Shown here: positions 57,050 through 64,000 of the stretch, piece by piece | Numbering within the stretch: position 1 is the stretch's first letter | Layout of the letters: each line of letters starts with the position of its first letter | Origin: Emiliania huxleyi CCMP1516 | Taxonomy: Eukaryota; Haptophyta; Isochrysidales; Noelaerhabdaceae | Reading direction: 5' to 3' | DNA: 64,000 bases | Assembly (NCBI RefSeq): GCF_000372725.1 | Contig: NW_005195300.1 | Span: forward strand, 285,816 to 349,815 | Made by a program: the position numbers and the translations under genes | Notes under the pieces: generated by a model | Seen by the model: only the letters and a program-made list of their open reading frames with translations | The model's database searches: none | Told to the model about the DNA's origin: nothing

Positions 57050-58580
57050 ATGCAGCCGAGCCAGCGACGCCCGCGGCTCCTGGCCTCGCCGGCGCGAGCG
57101 CAGCAGCTCCTGGCGTGGCAGGGCTGCTCTGTCCTCCTCACCGCCACCGGCTTCACCTCGCAGCGGCTCGCCGAGCGCGGCATCGCCGCGCCGACGGCAC
57201 AGAGTCTCGCGGTCTACCTAGTGCTGATGCTGCACGCGATCACGGCGCGGCGCGACAATCGTGTCGCCGGCCTGCCGCCGGTCGCGAGGCCGTGGTGGCA
57301 GTGGCTGCTGCTCGGCTTCGCAGACGTCGAGGGCAACTACCTGATCGTGCGGGCGTACCAGTACACTGACATCACCTCGGTGACGCTGCTCGACGCCTTT
57401 GCCGTCCCAGGCGTGATAGGACACACCTGAGCCACATCTCGGCCATATCTCGGCCGCATCTCGACCACATCTCGGATTAGCCTCGGCCGCATCTCGGCTA
57501 CACCTCGCCGTCGCTGCCCCAGGCGTGATGGCGCTCTCGGCCCTTACGCTCGGCGCGCGCTACGGCCGCAAGCAGATCTGCGGCGTGGCTCTCTGCGTCT
57601 CCGGCCTCGCGACGCTGGTGATGTCGGACGCGCTGCTGCGGCCAATGCACAGCTGGCACCCCCAGCCGTGGCGGGGAGACGTGCTCTGCCTGGTCGGTGC
57701 CTCGCTGTACGCCTGCTCCAACGTGGCCGAAGAGGCGTTTCTGCGCTCCTCCTCGGTCTCCAACTATCTCCCGCGGCTCGGCGCCGCCGGCGCTCTCCTC
57801 TCGGCGGCGCAGTGCGCGCTGATTGAGCGCGAGGCGCTGGCCTCCGCGTGGCGCGCCTTCTCCTCCGCTAGCGTGGCCGGCCGCACCGAGCTGCTACTGC
57901 TCGAGCTGCTCTTCGTCGGCTCGATGGCGACCTCCTACTCGCTGGCCTCTTCAGTGATGACCAACAACTAGTAACGATCAGCGGTGAACGAATAGGCGTC
58001 CTCCTACTCGCTGGCCTCTTCTCAGGAATGACCAACAACTAGTAACGATCAGCGGTGAACGAATAGGCGTCCTCCTACTCGCTGGCCTCTTCTCAGGAAT
58101 GACCAACAACTAGTAACGATCAGCGGTGAACGAATAGGCGTCCTCCTACTCGCTGGGCTCTTCTCAGGAATGACCAACAACTAGTAACGATCAGCGGTGA
58201 ACGAATAGGCGTCCTTCTACTCGCTGGTCTCGCACCTGCTGCAGCGCGGCGCCACCGCCGCGGAGATGAACATCTCGCTGCTCACCTCCGACTTTTGGTC
58301 TGTTCTCGCCGGCGTCGCACTGCTCGGCTCGCGGCTGACCTGGTGGTACCCGCCCGCGTTCGTCGCGACGCTCTCAGGCCTCGTGCTCTACTACCACCGG
58401 CCAGCGCCGTCCGCCGCCCGGCAGCTGACCGAGCCGCTCAACGCGAGGCCGAGGGCCGCGGCGCCGGTGGGCGCGATGGAGGAGGGCGGCGCCGGCTTGC
58501 GCGAGGGCGAGGGCGAGGCTGGTCATCGCGCCGACGCCGCTGCTCGTGCCGGCGGCCAGCCCGATGGCCGCGTCGAATAG
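57050..58580 (+). CDS. SLC35F-type (DUF914/EamA) membrane transporter, three exons
   Basis: SLC35F-family proteins are ten-helix carriers of the drug/metabolite transporter superfamily. Exons 57050-57410, 57523-57926 and 58209-58580 join in phase and give 378 residues. The signature DVEGNYLIVRAYQYTDITSV followed by TLLDAFAVPGV is diagnostic. Further helices include GVALCVSGLATLVMSDALL, GDVLCLVGASLYACSNVAEE, ELLLLELLFVGSMASFYSL and the late MNISLLTSDFWSVLAGVALL. The C-terminal tail is short, alanine/glutamate-rich and hydrophilic. Both introns start GC. Intron 1 copies gcgtgat from the next exon. Intron 2 is a series of 71-bp tandem units, each beginning like exon 3. The substrate is unknown. 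The ATG at 57050 is the first in frame. Confidence 0.9.
57420..57520. repeat. ATCTCGGCC decamer-like minisatellite in SLC35F intron 1
   Basis: About nine loose units of catctcggcc/catctcgacc type fill the intron 57411-57522. Confidence 0.8.
57927..58208. repeat. 71-bp tandem units making up SLC35F intron 2
   Basis: Units begin at 57927, 57996, 58067 and 58138, and exon 3 begins at 58209, a near-perfect 71-bp spacing. Each unit starts gcgtcctcctactcgctggc, a copy of the exon-3 start, and ends gaacgaatag, which is a usable acceptor. Confidence 0.95.
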
Positions 58581-59124
58581 CCGAGGCTATTTGAATCCTG
58601 TCGCCGCTGACTGCTGTCGGGCTGTGCTTGGGGGAGTTTTGTGCGATCGAGGGTCCTGCCCCGACCTTTTATCGTTTTATCTGACCTGTCCTGACCTGAC
58701 CTTAGTGCTGAGCGCTCTGGGGGGAGTCGAGGGCCCTAGGGGAAAATGTACAACCCTCACGGGGGAAAATGTACAACCGGGGGTAACCATGCGGGAGGGA
58801 GATGGGGTCTCCCAGCCCGCCGCAGGCGCCGATTTTTTTTTGCATTTTTTGCGCGATTTTTTTACTTCAAGCCGAAGGCGCTCCGCCGTTCGTTGGAGGC
58901 AACTTCTTGGATCTTGGCACAACCTCGATGCGAGTCGACTGGTGTCTCGTCGTGGTTTCGTATCAAGAATACGGCGACTCACTCACACTCTCCTCAACGC
59001 TTCCTACCCAACGCCCCCCCCCCCCCTCTCTCCCTGGCCAACCTCCACAATGTCCATCTCTCTCTCCTCTCTCTCCTCAGTCTCTCTCGACTCTCTCTCT
59101 TGCTCTCTCGACTCTCATCCTCCA
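58581..59124. other. Intergenic region between convergent genes
   Basis: No gene. A gggggaaaatgtacaacc phrase is repeated at about 58738-58780. T-runs occur at 58832-58862. A pyrimidine-rich tctctctcct stretch (59050-59115) lies next to the EF-hand stop. Confidence 0.45.
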
Positions 59125-60439
59125 TCACTTCCCCGCCGCGCCGCCGTCGCCGCCGCCCGTGCTCTTGTTCTCCGCCGCCTCCCACTCCTCGCGGCTGACG
59201 GCGCCGTCGCCATCCTTGTCCAGCTGAGAAAACACGTCCGCCGCCGCGGCCGGCGGCGGCGGTGGGGCAGCCTCGGCGCGACCCTCGAGGCGGCTCACCA
59301 CCTTCATCGCCTCCGCCACGGCTGCCAGGCGAGAGCTGAGGTACGCGCCTTCGTCCGACGCGCCGCCCTCCGCCGCAGCGCCGCCGCCCTCCGCCGCCGC
59401 CGCGATGCCGGCAGGTTGTGGGCGGCGGCCGCGCGCGCCGCTTGGGCTTATGCCTCCAAGCCGCTCGGCCGCCTGCAGGAACGTTCCGAGAAGCTTCCGA
59501 GAGGGCGGCGGCGGCGGCGGTAGGGCGGGGGGCGGCGAGAGGACGGCCCTTCTCCTTCTCCTCGCCCTCCGCCTCTCGATCTCGGCTGTCTCGCAGCGGT
59601 CTCGCAGCGGTCTCTCGGCGGTCTCTCAGCGGTCTCTCGGCGGTCTCTCGGCGGCCTCTCGGCTGCCTCTCGGCTACAACGGCGCGCCTTCTCCTTCTCC
59701 TCGTCCTCCTGAATGGCGCGCGCCGCGGCGTTCCACTCGTCGACGGGGTCCTGCCTCCGCACGATCGCCAGGTTGGACAGCTTGGCCTGAGAGGACGGAG
59801 GGCTCGCTTGGGGGCGGCCTCTCGGCGACCTCTCGGCCATCTCTCGGCCACCTCTCGGCCATCTCTCGGCCACCTCTCGCCCGCATCTCAGGCCGCATCT
59901 CGGGCCGTATCTCGGCCGCATCTCGCCTCGAGATTGTGGGGTTGCACCCATGAGATGGACCGAGTGCCGTCGGTGAGGCCGCCGAGCCCGCCCCGCTCAG
60001 CGCGGCCGCTCACGTCGTTCCTCTCGAGGAACTGCTCCAGCCACGCCCGCCCCTCGCCCGCGCGCGCCGCATCGAGCCGCTCCCTCTTTGCCGCCGCGCG
60101 CGCGCGGTAGCGCTCAAAGTCGCGCCGCGCCTCCGCCGCGAGCTGCTCCACCTGCGCGGCACGCGCGGCGCGCACCTCGTCCTGCGCGGCGGCACGCTCC
60201 TCGGCGGCGCGCAGCCCCTCGGGCGTCTCGGTACGCTCCCGCTCCGACGCGCGCGCCGCCACGTGCGCCGCGCGCCGCGCGAGCAGGTCCTCCTCCTTGA
60301 GCGAGCGGCGCATGTCGCGCAGCTGCTTGCGGAAGACGCGCCGCTCGAGGGCGTAGCGCGTGTCGCCGCGATTGGCCAGCCTCCACGTCGCCCGCTCCGC
60401 CTCCCAGGCGGCGAACCTCGCCGCCCGCGCAGTGGACAT
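59125..60439 (-). CDS. Coiled-coil protein with C-terminal EF-hand
   Basis: Exon 1 runs from MSTARAARFAAWEAERATWR at 60439 to SISW near 59952. It is a long charged coiled coil (AAEERAAAQDEVRAARAAQV, ARRDFERYRARAAAKRERLD). A second exon (AKLSNLAIVRRQDPVDEWNA, ending EDEEKEKA) follows a ctctcag acceptor near 59790. The 3' part includes YLSSRLAAVAEAMKVVSRLE and an EF-hand, VFSQLDKDGDGAVSREEWEA, in which all calcium ligands of the DxDxDG loop are present. The frame between the second exon and the EF-hand is not fully resolved, because the intron has GAGGAGAAGGAGAAG copies at both ends and a tctcggcggt minisatellite. It could be a cytoskeletal or flagellar calcium sensor, but I cannot name it. Confidence 0.6.
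59575..59935. repeat. CTCTCGGCNN minisatellites in EF-hand gene introns
   Basis: Ten- and eleven-nt units (tctctcggcgg, cacctctcgg, catctctcgg) at about 59586-59690 and 59815-59935 fill two introns of the EF-hand gene. Confidence 0.85.
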
Positions 60440-60493
60440 GCGAAAAAATAATATGCGCGACGCTTCGGCAACTATGCAGAGTCGGCACGCGCC

Positions 60494-60892
60494 GTGGTGT
60501 ACGACGGCACGTGCGTCACCGCGGTGCACCATGACAGGCTGCGCCCGCTGGCGAGCGGCAAGCGCCTAGCCACCGACTACGCCGAGGCGACGAAGCGGAA
60601 GGCCAAGGCAGCGGCGTGCGACGCCAAAAACTGCGACTTTATGACGTGGGCGGCGAGCACGCGTGGCGGCATCGGGCACGAGGCGGCGACGTGGTTCAAC
60701 ACCAACTTCGACATCAAGGCCGCTAAGGCGTCCTCCGACAGCGAACGATGGCGGGTCAGTAGCGAGCGCAAGCGCTTCCTGCAAGTGCATTCGACCATCG
60801 TCGCGAGGCGCAACGCCGCCATCTTCGACTACAACGCGTGGCCGAAGATGGGCGGCGAGATGCCGCGGGCGCCTCGAGAGCAGTACGAGTAG
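60494..60892 (+). CDS. Retroelement-like C-terminal remnant
   Basis: The frame (ATDYAEATKRKAKAAACDAK, NCDFMTWAASTRGGIGHEAA, FLQVHSTIVARRNAAIFDYN) has the KxxKxxAC-xxxGxxFxPxxxxxxGGxGxEA plan seen at the end of non-LTR retrotransposon polyproteins in algae. No reverse-transcriptase motifs occur nearby. It starts within 60 bp of the divergent EF-hand gene's start. It may be a decayed insertion or a host protein of similar style. Confidence 0.35.
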   Translation: MVYDGTCVTAVHHDRLRPLASGKRLATDYAEATKRKAKAAACDAKNCDFMTWAASTRGGIGHEAATWFNTNFDIKAAKASSDSERWRVSSERKRFLQVHSTIVARRNAAIFDYNAWPKMGGEMPRAPREQYE

Positions 60893-61192
60893 GGACGGGC
60901 GAGGGAGGAGGGGCGCTGACCACGGGCGACTACGAGTCGAAGGTTCGAGGACGACTACTCGCCGCCTGGGTCGTTTGGGGCGTCACGGCGCTCCAGCACG
61001 CAACCCAGAGCGGAGCAAATGCGGAGGTGGCAGAGCTGATACGACGCGCCGTGTCACAGGGGGGGACTTAAATGAGCCGCGCGGGTAGCGGCCTCGCGGC
61101 GGTCCGGCGCGGGGTGGCGCGTGGCGGGTAGAGGGCGGCTACCCTGCCGCGCCGGGACGTCGCTGGGGCGAGGAATCGGCGGCCCAGCAGCT

Positions 61193-61220
61193 CTTAAAAC
61201 CTGCCATGGCAGGTTTTAAG
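61193..61220. repeat. 28-bp perfect palindrome
   Basis: cttaaaacctgccatggcag and its mirror fold with no loop. It stands alone in GC-rich DNA. Confidence 0.95.
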
Positions 61221-61337
61221 CCGTTTAAGCCGCAGGCGCCCCAGGGCCCACCCTTTTAAGCCTAGGGGTACCCTAAGGGAAAGCGCGACCGGAAAACAAA
61301 GAAATGCTCGGACCGTCACCGTCACCGCCGCCGGGGC

Positions 61338-61500
61338 GAGGGTGCGCGATATTGCGCGATATTGCGCAATATTGCGCGATATTGCGCGATATTTTGCGCG
61401 ATATTGCGCGATATTGCGCGATATTGCGCGATATTGCGCGATATTGCGCGATATTGCGCGATATTGCGCGATATTGCGCGATATTAGGCGATACTCGGCG
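61338..61500. repeat. GCGCGATATT decamer minisatellite
   Basis: About sixteen decamers of gcgcgatatt with a few gcgcaatatt and one longer variant. No flanking exon is recognised here, so it may mark an unrecognised intron or lie in intergenic DNA. Confidence 0.95.
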
Positions 61501-61670
61501 ATCATTCACGATATACAGAAAATTTCCGCTAGAGCAGGGATGCCATGGGAACCCCCCCCCCCCCGCCGCGCGCGCGCATGGACACCCTCTGGGGCCCCCG
61601 CGCGCGCGCCGGCCCAGAGAGAGGGGCGCTGCGGCCTGGGGCGGGCGCGGGGCGGCGGGCGCTGTGGCTA

Positions 61671-61861
61671 GTTCCATTTCACTCTGACACGCTAATCTTG
61701 AAAACGTCCAACGGAGCTCCGTGTTGCTCCCAGCGCCCTCCCCCGCGCTTCCTGCGGCCCTAGCCGATGGTACTAGCATGGGAGGTCATCTGGCTACCGC
61801 GAGAGCGACCCAACTCGTCGACATCGTCCGATGATGGTGCCTCAAAGTCAGCCTTCGGAGG
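61671..61861 (+). repeat. Dispersed 200-bp repeat, copy 2
   Basis: Inverted partner of 10700-10915. Confidence 0.8.
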
Positions 61862-62204
61862 CTATCGTGGGGTCGAGCCGGCAGTAGCCGTGACATGTGG
61901 TTCCACCACCCCTCGTAGTCTTTGCCTCTGACCGCCACCGTTCCCAGGCTGCCTAATGGGATGGAAAGGAAGGCTCGGCGAGCGTATAGAAGCGTGCTCG
62001 ACCTCGTCGTGGCAACCTGCACGGCATCGCTGGCAGGCGCGATGAGCGTCGTGCCACCTGACCCGAGACGGGTCGCAGGCGTCGTACCGAGCGCGTCGAG
62101 ACCGTGTCCTGATGTGATCTGCACGGGTGAGTCACGTCGGCGTCAAAGGAGCGACGTGCGACCTGTCAGAGCTTGATCTCCGATCTCAGCGGCGGCGAGT
62201 CGTC

Positions 62205-62366
62205 TCCGGCGCGCGACAAAGGTACATCCCCAGGACGCGCAGAGGCAGCTGCGACCCAGCGGAGTGGACGGTAACGCACCGCGCCACCTGCTGTGCGTTC
62301 CCGTCCACTCGGCGGGGTCGCAGCTGCCTCTGGAAGGCACCGAGATGTACCTTTTTCGCGCAATGG
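62205..62366. mobile_element. Imperfect 160-bp foldback (MITE-like)
   Basis: gcgcgacaaaggtacatc at the left pairs with gatgtacctttttcgcgc at the right. The inner arms (gcagaggcagctgcgaccc and gggtcgcagctgcctctg) also pair, leaving a loop near 62283-62292. Confidence 0.8.
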
Positions 62367-62815
62367 TCAAAATCAAGGTTTTGTAACGCGAGCTGTGCCA
62401 CAGTGAAATGGAACTAGCCTGTGAAGCCTCTGAACCGCTGTGAGTGTGTGTGTTGGTCTCACGCCCAATAAGCAATCGTCGCACGGCGCGCGCACGAAAA
62501 CTTGCTCCAGGAAGAATCCAAGAACCCAACGGAAAATGAGGCGCACAGAAACGAGCTACGAGGAGAGGGCAACACCGGGGAGACTCACAGCATGGACACC
62601 AAAACCGGCCGAGCCACCGCTTGGCAGCTGGCTGCCCCACACCCCCCCTGGGCTGCCCCGGGGTGGGGCCAGAGAGGTTGATACGCACCCCAGGCCAGCG
62701 GCGGCGCCGATCGAGGGACGGTGGTCGCCGCTAAAAGTACGGGAAGCCCGTGGCGCCATGCGAGAGCGCGTCCTGCGTGGCGAGGGCCAATGAGAGCAGG
62801 TTAGGGTCGCGGCGA

Positions 62816-62965
62816 TAGCGATAGGGATAGGGATAGGGATAGGGATAGGGATAGGGAGAGGGATAGGAAGAGGGAGAGGGATAGGGATAGGGATAGGGAT
62901 AGGGACAGGGAGAGGGACAGGGAGAGGGAGAGGGATAGGGAGAGGGAGAGGGATAGGGATACGGG
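62816..62965. repeat. GGGATA/GGGAGA hexamer array, telomere-like
   Basis: About 24 hexamers of gggata with gggaga and gggaca variants, ending in a single gggctagggttagg. The unit differs from true TTAGGG by one or two bases. Confidence 0.93.
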
Positions 62966-63004
62966 CTAGGGTTAGGCGTCAGTAATGAAGGACGAGGCCC
63001 GAGA

Positions 63005-63235
63005 AGAAGGTGGCTGGGAGGTGGCTGGGAGGTGGCTGGGAGGTGGCTGGGAGGTGGCTGGGAGGTGGCTGGGAGGTGGCTGGGAGGTGGCTGGGAGGTG
63101 GCTGGGAGGTGGCTGGGAGGTGGCTGGGAGGTGGCTGGGAGGTGGCTGGGAAGAGTCGGAAGTGTCTGGGAAGAGTCTAGGAGGTGTCTAGGAGGTGTCT
63201 AGGAGGTGTCTGGGAAGAGTCTAGGAAGTGTCTGG
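63005..63235. repeat. GGTGGCTGGGA 11-bp array and tctaggaggtg units
   Basis: Thirteen perfect 11-mers (ggtggctggga) are followed by 11-mers of tctaggaggtg/tctgggaagag type. These probably lie in an intron of the light-harvesting gene. Confidence 0.95.
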
Positions 63236-63243
63236 GAAACTTC

Positions 63244-63969
63244 CTGCGTGACGAGGCCCGAGAAGGCCATCATGGCAAGTCGGGAGTGCTTGATCTCGGC
63301 AAGCTTGAAGCGCTCGAGCTTCGCCTAGCCGGGGAGATGTGGGGAGATGTGGGGAGATGTGGGGAGATGTGGGGAGGTGTGGGGAGGTGTGGGGAGACGC
63401 GGGGAGACGCGGGGAGATATGGCGAGATATGGCGAGATGTGGGGAGATGTGGGGAGGTGTGGCGAGGTGTGGCGAGGTGTGGCGAGGTGTGGGGAGGTGA
63501 AGTGTCTAGGAAGAGTCTAGGCAAGCTGCGCCGCGTCGCGGTCAAAGCCGCAGGAAGTGTCTAGGAAGAGTCTAGGCAAGCTGCGCCGCGTCGCGGTCAA
63601 AGCCGCCGGTCAGCGCAAACTCGCCTGGCAGGGAAGGGTGCGGGGCGGTAGGAAGGGTGCGGGGCGGTAGGAAGGGGCGGTAGGAAGGGTGCGGGGTGGA
63701 GGGGGGGAGGGCGGGGAGGGGGGGGAAGGGTGTGGGGCGGGGTGGGAAGGGTGTGGGGGCGGGTGGGGAGGGTGCGGTGGGGAGGGGTGTGGGAAGGGTG
63801 CGGGTGGGGAGGAGAGGGGGCGGGGAGGGTGCGGGGGCGGGTGTGGGGAGGGTGGGCCCTCACCCGGCTTGCGGTCACCGCCGTTGAGTGTCGAGGCGAT
63901 GGCACCGGCGCCCACGATCTCGAAGAGGCCGCAGGCGAGGAGCAGGGCCCACATGTGGCCAGACTGCAC
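63244..63969 (-). CDS. Light-harvesting chlorophyll-binding protein, three internal/3' exons
   Basis: LHC proteins bind chlorophyll and xanthophyll in thylakoid antenna. Readable exons are 63864-63969, 63587-63624 and 63244-63324, in phase. They encode QSGHMWALLLACGLFEIVGA, ASTLNGGDRKPGEFALTGGF and then DRDAAKLERFKLAEIKHSRL leading into AMMAFSGLVTQ. The KLAEIKHSRLAMMAF string is the third helix with its E-x-x-H-x-R chlorophyll ligands, and DRKPGEF is the usual lead-in. This suits the fucoxanthin-chlorophyll a/c type. The first helices lie right of the window. The 3' end is uncertain: a copy of the helix end (ttctcgggcctcgtc on the minus strand) near 62997-63015 may be the last exon or a duplicate. 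Donors are GT and GC. The exon end near 63587 is duplicated inside the next intron. Confidence 0.83.
63325..63500. repeat. GGGGAGATGT decamer minisatellite in an LHC intron
   Basis: About sixteen decamers (ggggagatgt, ggcgagatat, ggcgaggtgt) lie between exons 63244-63324 and 63587-63624. They are followed by two copies of the exon-end phrase caagctgcgccgcgtcgcgg. Confidence 0.95.
63625..63863. repeat. G-rich GGGTGCGGGGCGGTA-type intron repeat
   Basis: Loose 11-15-nt G-rich units (gaagggtgcggggcggtag and variants) fill the intron between exons 63587-63624 and 63864-63969. Confidence 0.85.
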
Positions 63970-64000
63970 CTGCGGGGGGGGGGGGGGGGGGGAAGTTTTG

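Larger units (their letters stand above)
60893..63243. other. Repeat-rich region left of the light-harvesting gene
   Basis: It contains a 28-bp perfect palindrome (61193-61220), a GCGATATT minisatellite (61338-61500), the inverted partner of the 10.7-kb repeat (61671-61861), a 160-bp foldback (62205-62366), telomere-like gggata repeats (62816-62965) and an 11-bp array (63005-63150). No gene is supported, although part of the light-harvesting 3' end may lie near 62975-63000. Confidence 0.5.

Overview
This window looks like nuclear DNA of a GC-rich photosynthetic alga with chlorophyll a/c-type antenna. The pointers are a light-harvesting protein gene at the right end, a mitochondrial cytochrome c heme lyase, spliced genes on both strands, TTAGGG-type islands, very high GC, many microsatellites, and three 100-N scaffold gaps. 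I favour a haptophyte of the Emiliania type. A pelagophyte is possible, and a dinoflagellate less so. The assignment is inference from style and gene content, not a database match. LAYOUT. 1-5 kb: last exon of phosphoglycerate kinase, then two leftward ankyrin genes, one ending in a U-box. 5.4-8.5 kb: a ten-exon RlmN-type rRNA methyltransferase. 8.7-10.4 kb: a damaged WDR70 homologue running into a low-quality stretch and a gap. 11.3-13.9 kb: a membrane-anchored collagen-like S33 hydrolase. 14-17.7 kb: repeats plus the C-terminal exon of a GUCT/RGG RNA helicase. 17.7-21.5 kb: an F-box-like ORF, a glycosyltransferase-like protein and a Cys-rich membrane protein. 21.5-23.6 kb: a large inverted repeat around a gap. 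24-29.3 kb: an unknown 611-residue ORF, cytochrome c heme lyase, and an F-box/RCC1 protein. 30-32.6 kb: SINE-like repeats, a metallothionein-like protein, and a secreted-type Cys-motif protein. 33-44.2 kb: the most striking locus. It reads leftward as sulfotransferase, then glycosyltransferase, then AttH/CrtC-like lipocalin, then geranylgeranyl-type polyprenyl diphosphate synthase. The last three modules join in frame as one fused gene. 45.6-47.7 kb: a PPOX-like/ferredoxin-reductase fusion. 48.3-51.5 kb: a truncated RCC1 duplicate, an unknown ORF with an in-frame TGA, and an Orai-like channel fused to a PH domain. 52-53.2 kb: a secreted Cys-repeat/PAN-like protein. 53-57 kb: repeats and interstitial telomeric DNA. 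57-60.9 kb: an SLC35F-type transporter, an EF-hand coiled-coil protein, and a retroelement-like remnant. 61-63 kb: repeats. 63.2-64 kb: the light-harvesting gene, cut by the window edge. COMMON THEME. Splicing is unusual. In exon chains that I could confirm by reading frame, about 26 introns begin GC, about 17 begin GT and 2 begin GA; all end in AG. In most of them the first bases of the intron copy the first bases of the next exon, or the last bases of the intron copy the end of the previous exon. This is what intron birth by tandem duplication, or by insertion with target duplication, would leave. Several introns hold extra tandem copies of exon edge plus intron. Introns of unrelated genes share 10-11-nt minisatellites, and many carry a shared CTAGAAGC module. 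All exon coordinates were worked out by hand from splice signals, phase and family knowledge; no alignment or transcript data were used.
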